Source: UBA1205 sp045534635
Lineage (GTDB): Bacteria; Bacteroidota; Bacteroidia; Bacteroidales; WCHB1-69
Length of the DNA stretch: 64,000 nucleotides
NCBI GenBank assembly: GCA_045534635.1
Contig: JAZSKB010000042.1
Span: forward strand, 42,764 to 106,763
Direction: 5' to 3'
Shown: piece after piece, positions 16,655 through 25,355 of the stretch
How positions within the stretch are numbered: position 1 is the first letter of the stretch
Layout: each line of letters begins with the position of its first letter
Notes under the pieces: model-generated
Databases searched by the model: none
What the model was told of the DNA's origin: nothing
Seen by the model: the letters and a program-made list of their open reading frames with translations, nothing else
Translations under genes and position numbers: made by a program

Positions 16655-18008
16655 AAAAGAAAAAAAGGATATCGTTTATTTTTTACGCCATTTTTCAAGA
16701 ATACTTATTGGCGTTTTGTTTATTTTTTCAGGATATGTCAAAATGGTTGACCCTTTTGGATTTGGGTTAAAAATTGAAGAATATTTTGTTTCTTTCGGTC
16801 TCAATTTCATGACTCCCACTAGTCTATTTTTTGCTGGTTGTGCCATTTTAGCAGAATTTTTATTAGGTTGGGCTCTATTACTCAATATTCAAATGAAAAT
16901 TACATCTTGGATATTACTTTTATTTATGGGATTTTTTACCATATTAACTTGTTGGTTAGCCTATGCTCACGACATTCTTAAAGTCGTAAACAACCTTTTG
17001 GGAACTAATTACGAAATCTTTATTGTTACAGATTGTGGGTGTTTCGGTGATTTTATCAAACTTACCAATCACCAAACATTTTACAAAAATCTAATCTTTT
17101 TATTCTTTACATTAATCATCTTTCAACAAAGAAATAAATTCAAAAATCATGCTTGGTACTATATCACAGAATGGGGACCTTTAGTATTAGTTGCTGGTTT
17201 TGGTATTTTCACTATGATTCACTGTCTTCGTCACGAACCTTGGCATGATTTCCGTCCTTGGAATATTGGGAAATTCATCGCTGCTGAAACCTATAGTGTC
17301 GCTCCTGAAATGGATATTGTTTTTATTTACCAAAACAATAACGACCATTCTAAACGCGAAATCTCTATGGAACAATTAACTCAAATGGCTGAAGATAGCA
17401 CAGCTTACGCTGATTTAGAAAACAATTACACTTTTGTTGATAGAAAAGAAATTATAGTTACTCCCGGTATAAATGCTCGTCTTGCTGATTTTTCAATCAC
17501 AGAACCATCTCAAAATGTTGACATTAAAGATATGGTTATCAACCAAAAAGACTATAATTTCATCATATTCTTGCGAGATATGACAAAACTTAAAGCTCAA
17601 CAACTCATTAATATAAAACAACTTATCAACGATTGTAATGTAAAAAATATAAATTATATCGTATTAACTGGAAATACTTACAATATCGCTGATAGTCTAA
17701 AACAAGTTCTAAACTTAAATTGCGATTTATATTTTTGTGATATGACACCTATGAAAACCGCAATCAGAAACAATGCTGGTGTTATTATGCTCAAAAATGG
17801 TTATATTATGGACAAATGGGCTTTCCGTGATGTCCCTACTCTCAATGATATTTTAATCAATATGCCTCAATATGAGCAACAACTTCAAAAATATATACAA
17901 AAACAACCACCTATTCTTTCTCAAGAAAATACTTTACCAAATAATAACGAAACTCTGACAACCGAACAAACTACTGATAATTATTCAGATTCAACTTACG
18001 ATAATTAA
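16641..18008 (+). CDS. BT_3928-family DoxX/MauE-like membrane protein
   Basis: A 455-residue protein whose first 190 residues form a four-helix DoxX/MauE-like membrane bundle starting with FLRHFSRILIGVLFIFSG and YVKMVDPFGFGLKI. It contains DCGCFGDF near residue 130, the motif shared with MauE/methylamine-utilisation type redox membrane proteins. Another membrane helix lies near 180-195 and is followed by a soluble part (about 220-400) that looks like a thioredoxin-like or receptor-like fold, ending in a low-complexity Asn/Thr/Gln tail. In many Bacteroidota it neighbours DUF1599 and tpiA; here the overlap with DUF1599 is kept but tpiA is absent. A role in envelope redox is inferred. Confidence 0.75.
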   Translation: MIYNRKEKKDIVYFLRHFSRILIGVLFIFSGYVKMVDPFGFGLKIEEYFVSFGLNFMTPTSLFFAGCAILAEFLLGWALLLNIQMKITSWILLLFMGFFTILTCWLAYAHDILKVVNNLLGTNYEIFIVTDCGCFGDFIKLTNHQTFYKNLIFLFFTLIIFQQRNKFKNHAWYYITEWGPLVLVAGFGIFTMIHCLRHEPWHDFRPWNIGKFIAAETYSVAPEMDIVFIYQNNNDHSKREISMEQLTQMAEDSTAYADLENNYTFVDRKEIIVTPGINARLADFSITEPSQNVDIKDMVINQKDYNFIIFLRDMTKLKAQQLINIKQLINDCNVKNINYIVLTGNTYNIADSLKQVLNLNCDLYFCDMTPMKTAIRNNAGVIMLKNGYIMDKWAFRDVPTLNDILINMPQYEQQLQKYIQKQPPILSQENTLPNNNETLTTEQTTDNYSDSTYDN

Positions 18009-18012
18009 TATT

Positions 18013-18858
18013 ATGACTGACAAAAATATTTCTACATCTAATAATATTATAATAGATAACGACAAACAATTAGCTTATGCTATTAATGTCATGCAGGCAA
18101 AAATTACTGCATACATTTTAGATAATAATATTAAATCTTTGATTTTGGGTATATCTGGTGGAATAGATAGTGCTTTTGCTGCTGCTCTATTACGCCCTGT
18201 TTGTGACAATACCAATACAAAACTTATCGGAAGAAGCATCACTATTGAGACTAACAAAGCTGAAGAAATCAACAGAGCAAATGCTATCGGTATGCTATTT
18301 TGTCATGATTACAAATATCTTGACCATACTGATATTTACTTAAAATACAAAACACTCCTTCCTAATATTGACGATTCGCATTTGTCAAAATTAAGAATGG
18401 GTAATGCTAAAGCAAGATTTCGTATGATGGCTTTATACGATTTGGCTCAACTTAACAAAGGCATTGTCATCGCTACAGACAATTATACAGAATATCTTAC
18501 AGGATTTTGGACTATTCATGGTGATGTTGGCGATTATGCACCTTTTATAAATCTTTGGAAAACGGAAGTTTACAATTGTGCCAAATATTTATGCAAAAAA
18601 CTTCCTCAAGAACAATCTCAAGCGTTGATAAATTGTGTCAATGCCATTCCTACCGATGGATTAGGTATTTCCAATTCCGATTTAGACCAACTTGGAGCAA
18701 ATAACTATCAAGAAGTTGACAATTTACTAATTCAGTATTTGTCGGGAAACATCGAAAACGAAAATCATTCTGTTATTGAAAGGCATAAATGTAGCGACTA
18801 TAAACGAAAAATTCCTATCACTATCAATCGTTCTATGCTCTTATTTAAGGAAGATTAA
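18013..18858 (+). CDS. nadE: NH3-dependent NAD+ synthetase
   Basis: A 281-residue ATP pyrophosphatase that amidates deamido-NAD+ to NAD+. It shows LGISGGIDSAFAAAL (PP-loop SGGIDS, residues 48-53), GNAKARFRMMALYDLA, the ATDNYTEYLTGFWTIHGDVGD-type region (written here in pieces as ATDNYTEYLTGF and GDVGDYAPFINL) and LWKTEVYNCA. There is no N-terminal glutaminase domain, so ammonia is the amide donor. It begins 4 bases after the DoxX-like gene and closes that operon. Confidence 0.93.
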   Translation: MTDKNISTSNNIIIDNDKQLAYAINVMQAKITAYILDNNIKSLILGISGGIDSAFAAALLRPVCDNTNTKLIGRSITIETNKAEEINRANAIGMLFCHDYKYLDHTDIYLKYKTLLPNIDDSHLSKLRMGNAKARFRMMALYDLAQLNKGIVIATDNYTEYLTGFWTIHGDVGDYAPFINLWKTEVYNCAKYLCKKLPQEQSQALINCVNAIPTDGLGISNSDLDQLGANNYQEVDNLLIQYLSGNIENENHSVIERHKCSDYKRKIPITINRSMLLFKED

Positions 18859-19000
18859 ATAGGGATTTATTTCAAAAAAAAATTTAAAATCATTCTAAAT
18901 TTTAAACATAAATACATATGTATCAAGAAAATAAAAACACAAACAATACAATGTGATAAAAAAGTTCTTGAATATATGCTATTTATAAAGTAAAAATTGC

Positions 19001-19008
19001 TAATTTTG
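19001..19008 (+). promoter_or_regulatory. Putative -7 box (TAATTTTG) of the T9SS operon
   Basis: TAATTTTG lies 90 bases before the porP-like ATG and is the only consensus box I see in the 239-base spacer after nadE, so the leader would be about 80 bases. No convincing -33 element. Confidence 0.45.
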
Positions 19009-19097
19009 AATTTCAAAAATCTCAATAGCATTTATTCGTTATAAGAGATTTTTAAAGAATATAAAATATTTATTATAAACGTGACAATCAGATATTT

Positions 19098-20123
19098 ATG
19101 ATGAGAAAGAGATTTTATATTTTGATTATCTTTACCATTGCATCTTTGGGTGCTTTTGCTCAACAAGACCCACAATTTACGCAATATATGTACACATTGC
19201 TACCGATAAATCCTGGTTTTACTGGTACTGGTGGCATTTGTGCAACACTTAATTTTCGACAACAATGGGCAGGATTAAAAGAAATAGACCCTCTTTCCGA
19301 CCCTAACAATCCAACCGTTTACAACGTATCACCTCGTGATATTATGGCAACAATACATGCTCCTATTAAAGCATTACATGGTGGATTGGGGTTAACAGTT
19401 TATAATGATGCTTATGGACATCAAAGCGATATTATGGTTAAATTGGCTTACGCTTTTCGTATGAATATAGGACCAGGAAATTTAGGCATCGGGCTTGATG
19501 TTGACTTTCTTAGCAGAAAAATGAAAGACAATTTTTGGGAAGGTCGAAGCGGGGACCCTAATATTGTTAATAAAATAAAAGGTGTAAACGATATGTATGT
19601 AGATTTAGGATTCGGTGCATATTATCAAGTTCCAGATAAATGGTATGCAGGAATTAGTGCTACTCAATTAATATCCAGTATCGGTGGTGATAAAGCAAAA
19701 CAAGAATTTGGGCGTCACTTTTATGCTGTTGGTGGATATAATTTTACACTACCTTCTAATCCTAATTGGATACTAAAACCAAGTGCTTTACTTAAAACTG
19801 ATTTTAAATCAGTTCAATTTGATGCAACTTTATTAGCTGATTGGAATAATGGATTATTATGGTTCGGAGCAAGTTATCGTATTGAAGATTGCGTAGCATT
19901 ACTTGTAGGGTCCAAACCATTTATTAACTCTAGTTCTCCTATTCGTGGATTAGAGATTGGTATTTCATACGATATAACGACTTCTAAACTTATAAATGAA
20001 GGCAGAAGTTTTGGTGGACCAGAAATAATGTTAAAATATTGCTTCAAAATTGTAACAAATCCGACAATTTATGGGTATAAGGGTACAAGATTGTTAGGCA
20101 ATAAGCCTATCGAATATAGGTAA
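19098..20123 (+). CDS. porP: PorP/SprF family type IX secretion outer-membrane protein
   Basis: A 341-residue outer-membrane beta-barrel. After the signal peptide (AFA|QQ) it has the family opening DPQFTQYMYTLLPINPGFTG, then RQQWAGL, and repeated amphipathic strands such as LGLTVYNDAYG and YVDLGFGAYYQVPDKWYAGIS. PorP/SprF proteins are part of the T9SS outer-membrane machinery, and in gliding relatives are needed for adhesin export. Position directly before gldK (32 bases) reproduces the P. gingivalis order porP-K-L-M-N. Confidence 0.92.
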   Translation: MMRKRFYILIIFTIASLGAFAQQDPQFTQYMYTLLPINPGFTGTGGICATLNFRQQWAGLKEIDPLSDPNNPTVYNVSPRDIMATIHAPIKALHGGLGLTVYNDAYGHQSDIMVKLAYAFRMNIGPGNLGIGLDVDFLSRKMKDNFWEGRSGDPNIVNKIKGVNDMYVDLGFGAYYQVPDKWYAGISATQLISSIGGDKAKQEFGRHFYAVGGYNFTLPSNPNWILKPSALLKTDFKSVQFDATLLADWNNGLLWFGASYRIEDCVALLVGSKPFINSSSPIRGLEIGISYDITTSKLINEGRSFGGPEIMLKYCFKIVTNPTIYGYKGTRLLGNKPIEYR

Positions 20124-20155
20124 CATTCTAATAACTTAATAGTAGAAACAAAAAT

Positions 20156-21613
20156 ATGACGTATATGAAAAAGATTTTGTTTTCAATGGTGATTATCCTC
20201 GTAGCAATGCTCACTATGAATGCATGCAAGAGCGATAGCGGACAATTAGTAGGGGCAGCAAACAGACCTGAATGGGTTGATGAACAACCTTTTGGAATGA
20301 CATATGTTGACCACGGACATTTTTTAATGGGAGCAGGTGAACAAGATGCAGCCTACACGTACACTTATTCTGCTAAAAATGTCACAGTTAATTCATTTTA
20401 TATGGACCAAACTGAAATTACCAATAATGAGTATCGCCAATTCGTAGAATGGGTTCGCGATTCTATTGCTCATGTTTTATTGGGAGAGGCAGAAGTTGAA
20501 GAAGAAAACGAACATTTCGTTAAGTATGGCAAAGGTCATGAAGAAGAAGGTGAAATAATGGAACCTCGCTTTATCAATTGGAATACCAAAATTGATTGGA
20601 ATTCTGATAATGAAGAATACAAAGCAGCGTTGAGTCCCATTTATAGTAGTCCTGTTTCTGGTAACGAACGCTACTATTATTATAAAATGGTAGATTTGAA
20701 TACCAAAATAATGACTTTTGAATATTGGTGGACTGATAAAAGAAATTATAGAGATGCAGAAGACCCAGACGTTATTGGTGCTGCTTTCAAAGATTTTGAC
20801 AATATAGACCCTCAAACAGAAGACCAAAGTATGTATTCCAATCGTCCTATTGCTTATACTCAAGGTAGAAAACCATTCACAAGACATGAAAGAATTAATA
20901 TCTACCCTGATACACTCTGTTGGATACACGATTACGCATATTCTTTTAATGAACCAATGACTGATAGTTATTTCTGGCACCCTGCATACGATGATTATCC
21001 TGTTGTAGGTGTTAGCTGGAGACAAGCTCAAGCATTTTGTGCTTGGAGAACACACATAAGAATGGCTCATCTTATTTCAAGTGGAAATTGGGCATATGAA
21101 AACGCTTTCCGTTTACCAAGCGAAGCAGAATGGGAATGGGCAGCAAGAGGTAACGGAGATATCAACCCATATCCTTGGGGAGGTCCTTATACTCAAAATG
21201 TTAGAGGTTGTTTCTTAGCCAACTTCAAACCTCAAAGAGGTAACTATCAAGCAGATGGTGGTGTATTTCCAATCATTGTAGCACACTACCACCCTAACGA
21301 TTGGGGATTGTACGACATGGCTGGCAACGTTGCAGAATGGTGTGAAGATGCGTACAGCGAATCTGCTTACAATTTTGCACACGATTTAAATATGCAATAT
21401 ACTTATCACGCAAAGAAAAGCGACTCTGAAGTATTAAAACGTAAAGTTATTCGTGGCGGTTCTTGGAAAGATATTAGTTATTTCATTCATAATGAAGCAC
21501 GTGCTTATGAATTTCAAGATACTGGAAAATGTTACATAGGTTTCCGTTGCGTTCAAAGTTATTTGGGACGTTCTAAAGGTGACAATATGAAAACTTCCTC
21601 AAACGTATATTAA
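20156..21613 (+). CDS. gldK: T9SS ring lipoprotein GldK/PorK
   Basis: A 485-residue lipoprotein with lipobox MNAC and a formylglycine-generating-enzyme (FGE)-sulfatase fold. The ATG at 20156 gives a three-residue extension (MTY) before the more typical MKKI start at 20165; the latter seems at least as likely. FGE features are GHFLMGAGEQD, TEITNNEYRQFVEW, PVVGVSWRQAQAFCAWR, RLPSEAEWEWAARG, YDMAGNVAEWCED, VIRGGSWKD and YIGFRC. GldK forms the periplasmic ring with GldN under the outer membrane. It lacks sign of enzymatic use in this family. Second gene of the T9SS operon. Confidence 0.94.
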   Translation: MTYMKKILFSMVIILVAMLTMNACKSDSGQLVGAANRPEWVDEQPFGMTYVDHGHFLMGAGEQDAAYTYTYSAKNVTVNSFYMDQTEITNNEYRQFVEWVRDSIAHVLLGEAEVEEENEHFVKYGKGHEEEGEIMEPRFINWNTKIDWNSDNEEYKAALSPIYSSPVSGNERYYYYKMVDLNTKIMTFEYWWTDKRNYRDAEDPDVIGAAFKDFDNIDPQTEDQSMYSNRPIAYTQGRKPFTRHERINIYPDTLCWIHDYAYSFNEPMTDSYFWHPAYDDYPVVGVSWRQAQAFCAWRTHIRMAHLISSGNWAYENAFRLPSEAEWEWAARGNGDINPYPWGGPYTQNVRGCFLANFKPQRGNYQADGGVFPIIVAHYHPNDWGLYDMAGNVAEWCEDAYSESAYNFAHDLNMQYTYHAKKSDSEVLKRKVIRGGSWKDISYFIHNEARAYEFQDTGKCYIGFRCVQSYLGRSKGDNMKTSSNVY

Positions 21614-21679
21614 TAATAAAAAAATATAAAATTTTATAAATTAAATCAATCATTAACAATTAAAAAAAAAAAGAACATC

Positions 21680-22579
21680 ATGGGAATTAATGAGTTAGTT
21701 AGAAGTAAAGGTTACAAAAACTTTATGGCAAAATTGTATGGTATCGGTGCTGCAATCGTAATTCTTGGAGCATTATTTAAAATTCTTCACTTACCCGGCT
21801 CCTCTATTATGTTGATAGTCGGTATGGGTGCAGAAGCAGTAATATTTGCGTTTTCAGCATTTGAACCAATGCACGTTGAATACAATTGGGCATTAGTATA
21901 TCCAGAATTAGCAATGGGACAAGAAGAAGAAGAACAAACCCCTACTAAAAAAGAAAAAAAGAAACTAGCTCAAGGAACTATTACCCAACAACTTGATAAC
22001 GCTTTAACTGAAGCAAAAATAGGACCTGAATTATTAGAAAGTTTAGCTACAGGAATGCGTAATTTGGGCGAAAATGCAAAACAATTATCAGGAATGTCTG
22101 ATGCTGTTTCTGCTACAGATAGTTATATTACTAATTTATCAAAAGCCTCTGAATCTGTACGTAATATGGGTTCTGCAGTTGAAAAAGCTTCCGATGCTTT
22201 AGGTGCAAATACCAATTCTGCAACAGAATATTTCAAACAAGTAGATAAAGCAACCAATGCTGTTAAAAATTTGGCTGGTGTTTACGAAGACACTATCAAA
22301 ACAATGAGTACAGAATCTGGTTATGTTGAAGGTATGCAACGTTTATCAAAGAATTTATCAGCAATCAATGCTGCTTATGAATTACAACTTCAAAGCACTA
22401 CTAATACGCTAAATGCGTCTAAGTCTCTTGACGAACAAATGAAAACCGCTGCAGAAAATTTAGCAAAATCTGCTGAATTTGTTACTGCATACAAAGCTCA
22501 AGTTGACCAAATGACTAAAAATGTTAGTCGCTTAAACGATGTTTATGGCAACATGTTGGCAGCTATGAGTAGCAAATAA
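21680..22579 (+). CDS. gldL: T9SS motor subunit GldL/PorL
   Basis: A 299-residue inner-membrane protein. Two transmembrane helices (about 18-37 and 42-62) are joined by the short turn HLPGSS. Glu52 lies inside the second helix (GMGAEAVIFAF), as expected for the proton-coupled GldL motor, with Glu62 at its end. The long cytoplasmic rest (about 90-299) is charged and then helical, with repeated coiled-coil-like Ala/Ser/Asn segments. GldL forms a pentamer around a GldM dimer and uses proton-motive force to drive T9SS. It lies 66 bases after gldK. Confidence 0.94.
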   Translation: MGINELVRSKGYKNFMAKLYGIGAAIVILGALFKILHLPGSSIMLIVGMGAEAVIFAFSAFEPMHVEYNWALVYPELAMGQEEEEQTPTKKEKKKLAQGTITQQLDNALTEAKIGPELLESLATGMRNLGENAKQLSGMSDAVSATDSYITNLSKASESVRNMGSAVEKASDALGANTNSATEYFKQVDKATNAVKNLAGVYEDTIKTMSTESGYVEGMQRLSKNLSAINAAYELQLQSTTNTLNASKSLDEQMKTAAENLAKSAEFVTAYKAQVDQMTKNVSRLNDVYGNMLAAMSSK

Positions 22580-22635
22580 CATTTGTATAAAATAGTAGTA
22601 ATTAATAAGTTGTATAATTAAAATAAAAAAAATAT

Positions 22636-24255
22636 ATGGGTGCAACAAATTGTCCGGAAACCCCGAGACAGAAAATGATAGGAATGATGTACTTGGTGTA
22701 CTTGGCTTTATTGGCTTTGAACGTATCAAAAGACGTATTAAATGCTTTTGTTATTGTAAACGATGCCATGGAGCAAACTACAAACAACTTTAAAACAAAA
22801 GTTGACCAAAGTTATGCTTTTTTTAACGCACAAGAACAAAATTCTCCAGATAAGGTAAAACCTTATAACGATAAAGCAAAAGAAGTTCGTAAAATATCAA
22901 CCGAATTGGTAAAATATTTAGAAGATGTTAAATATGAAATGGTTCATGTTGTTGATGGTATTCCAATTGATACCGCCAGAAATAGAACTTTAGCTGAATT
23001 ATCAAACAAAGACGATTTTGATAAACCAACCAATTTTTTTCTTGGTGTTGATGAAAGCGTAAAAAATGGTAAGGCTTACGAAATGATTGATAAAATCAAT
23101 GAATATAAAGCCAAACTTCACAAAATCGTAAAAGACACCAATTATAAAATGCCTAAAGGATTGGAGGTTGATGCTACTTATCTCAACAATGACAAAGAAA
23201 AAGAAGATTGGGCACAACATAATTTCTATCACATGGTAGCCGCTGCTGCATATACCATGATGAACAAATTAATCGGTGAAGTTAAAAATATTGAATTTGA
23301 AACTGTTCAATATTTAAGTTCTGCTATAGATGCTGGTAGTTTTAAATTTGACCAAGTATCTGCAAAAGTTATTCCTAATAGTAAAATAGTATTCTCAGGC
23401 GATAGTTTTGAAGCCGATATTATCGTTGCAGCATACGATTCACGTGAAAATCCTACCGTATATTGGGGACCAGGTAGAGATACCGCAACAGAAAATGACA
23501 TAGACAAACTTACAGCAATTGAAGGTGAAAATGGTGTTGTACACCTTAAAATTCCAACAGGTGGTATCGGTGACCAAAAATTTGCAGGAGTAATCAAAAT
23601 GCAAGCACCAGATGGAACAATGAAATATTATCCATTCCACGATTCATACACTGTAACAAAACCAACAGCAGCAGTAGCAGCAGAAAAGATGAATGTATTT
23701 TATGCATCTATTGGAAACCCTGTTTCTATTGCAGCACCTGTAGCTCCAGAAAAATTACGTATCAATTGGGGCGGTGCTCAAGCAACATCTCAAGGTGGTG
23801 GAAAATATATAGTAAATGTTCCAAGTTCTTTGGCAGGTAGAACAATTACTGTAACAGTATCTGCTGAAGTTGGTGGCGGTAAAACTCAAAATATGGGTAG
23901 TACACAATTCCGTGTTAAAAAAGTTCCAGAACCATCTGTTTTCATCGGAGGAAATATCACAGGAGGAAAACAACCTAAAGATGCTCTTTTGGCAAACCCA
24001 ATGATTACCGCAAAAATGTCTCCAGACTTTAACTTTGAATTAAGATGGTCTGTATTATCATATAAAGTTACCTTTGTAAAAGGTGGCGTAGAAGATGCTC
24101 CTATTAATGTTACTGGAGGTAGATTTACCGAACAAGTTACTAGCAAAATCCGTAGTGCATCTTCTGGAACTATCGTAGAATTTACTGACATTAAAATAAA
24201 AAGTGAAGCGGGTAATAGATCTATTCAAAGACCTTTATCAGTTCGTATTCGATAG
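22636..24255 (+). CDS. gldM: T9SS motor subunit GldM/PorM
   Basis: A 539-residue protein with one N-terminal membrane helix (MIGMMYLVYLALLALNVS, residues about 14-31) preceded by the conserved NCPETPRQ. The periplasmic part comprises a helical domain (about 35-220), then several beta domains, with YYPFHDSYTVTKPTAAVA before domain 3 and FRVKKVPEPSVFIGG before domain 4, matching the four-domain rod of GldM. The dimer crosses the periplasm and transmits motor torque to the GldK/GldN ring. Family length is typical. It starts 56 bases after gldL. Confidence 0.95.
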   Translation: MGATNCPETPRQKMIGMMYLVYLALLALNVSKDVLNAFVIVNDAMEQTTNNFKTKVDQSYAFFNAQEQNSPDKVKPYNDKAKEVRKISTELVKYLEDVKYEMVHVVDGIPIDTARNRTLAELSNKDDFDKPTNFFLGVDESVKNGKAYEMIDKINEYKAKLHKIVKDTNYKMPKGLEVDATYLNNDKEKEDWAQHNFYHMVAAAAYTMMNKLIGEVKNIEFETVQYLSSAIDAGSFKFDQVSAKVIPNSKIVFSGDSFEADIIVAAYDSRENPTVYWGPGRDTATENDIDKLTAIEGENGVVHLKIPTGGIGDQKFAGVIKMQAPDGTMKYYPFHDSYTVTKPTAAVAAEKMNVFYASIGNPVSIAAPVAPEKLRINWGGAQATSQGGGKYIVNVPSSLAGRTITVTVSAEVGGGKTQNMGSTQFRVKKVPEPSVFIGGNITGGKQPKDALLANPMITAKMSPDFNFELRWSVLSYKVTFVKGGVEDAPINVTGGRFTEQVTSKIRSASSGTIVEFTDIKIKSEAGNRSIQRPLSVRIR

Positions 24256-24278
24256 ATAAACAATAAAAAAAAAATATT

Positions 24279-25235
24279 ATGAAACGGTTAAGTTTAGCAT
24301 TAGCATTATTTTGTACCATATCATTATCTTATGGACAAGTGATAGAAAGCCAGACAGGTGATACAACAGCAGCACAGACTACTGTTATGGAACCAATTCG
24401 AGCTCCAATTGATGGTATCTACCAAAAAAAGCAATTACCACAGCGTACACCTATAGGATTGGTAACACCACGTGAAGCCGACTATATGTTCTCTAAATTG
24501 ATTTGGAGAGTAATTGATTTACGTGAAAAAATGAACCATCCATTGTATTATCCTAAAGAGCCTCAAGGGAATTGGAAGAGTTTAATGTCTGCTATTTTGG
24601 ATGCGATTGATACATCAGAGGCTAATGTTGAACCACTCCGGATCTACGAGGACGAGTTTCTTACCACTCCTATGAACCCTACAGCATTAAAAGAAAATAT
24701 GGGAGAAAAGAAAGTTGAAACACTTTACAATGAATGGGGAGAAGATACTGGTCAAGTTGAACTATTTATTGCTTGGGGACCAGCAGAAATTTTTCGTTAC
24801 AGAATAAAAGAAGTTTGGTTCATTGACAAACAACGTTCTGTTTTAGACCAACGTATTATCAATTTATGTCCAATGTTTTGGTACACTTCTGTAGCAGAAA
24901 GTTATGCTAACGAAGAAGCGTCTTCTGATGACGATGAAGGACTTGCTCCTGTAAGCAATAGAAGATGGAGAAACTTTGGTTACATCTATTACAATGAAAT
25001 TCGTAATATTTTTGCTGTAACAGAAGTCTTTAACCCTAAAAACAATGCTCAACGTAGAACATACGATGATATATTCATTCAAAGACATTTTTCAAGTTTC
25101 ATTGAAGGAGAAGAAAATGTTCATAACAATAGAAGAATTAATGAGTATATTGTAAATGGATATGACCAAATCCTCGAATCTGAACGTATTCACGAAGAAC
25201 TTCGTGTAATGGAAGAAGATTTATGGGAATTCTAA
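24279..25235 (+). CDS. gldN: T9SS ring protein GldN/PorN
   Basis: A 318-residue periplasmic protein with signal peptide (SYG|QV). The conserved core is present: READYMFSKLIWRVIDLREKMNHPLYYP, written here in two parts (READYMFSKLIWRVID and LREKMNHPLYYP), then EVWFIDKQRSVLDQRI, ICP-like LCPMFWYTS, WRNFGYIYYNEIRNIFA and RRTYDDIFIQRHFSSFI. GldN binds GldK in the ring. An acidic insert (EEASSDDDEGLAP) is seen near 213-225. It is the last gene of the operon and a strong terminator follows. Confidence 0.94.
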   Translation: MKRLSLALALFCTISLSYGQVIESQTGDTTAAQTTVMEPIRAPIDGIYQKKQLPQRTPIGLVTPREADYMFSKLIWRVIDLREKMNHPLYYPKEPQGNWKSLMSAILDAIDTSEANVEPLRIYEDEFLTTPMNPTALKENMGEKKVETLYNEWGEDTGQVELFIAWGPAEIFRYRIKEVWFIDKQRSVLDQRIINLCPMFWYTSVAESYANEEASSDDDEGLAPVSNRRWRNFGYIYYNEIRNIFAVTEVFNPKNNAQRRTYDDIFIQRHFSSFIEGEENVHNNRRINEYIVNGYDQILESERIHEELRVMEEDLWEF

Positions 25236-25277
25236 TATAACACACATCATGTGCTTAGAATCTTAATTTTTCATTTG

Positions 25278-25301
25278 AGGCTACGTAAGTAGCCTTTTTT
25301 T
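25278..25301 (+). terminator. Intrinsic terminator of the T9SS operon
   Basis: A 7-bp stem AGGCTAC/GTAGCCT with a GTAA loop is followed by seven T residues, 42 bases past the gldN stop. Confidence 0.85.
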
Positions 25302-25343
25302 ATTTTTTTAATAAAAAAATAGCAATAATTTTATTTTTTTTAT

Positions 25344-25351
25344 TATCTTTG
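25344..25351 (+). promoter_or_regulatory. Putative -7 box (TATCTTTG) abutting the recG start
   Basis: TATCTTTG ends only 4 bases before the recG ATG at 25356. With the usual distance from this box to the start point, the mRNA would begin at or next to the start codon, so recG may be leaderless. Confidence 0.6.
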
Positions 25352-25355
25352 CATT

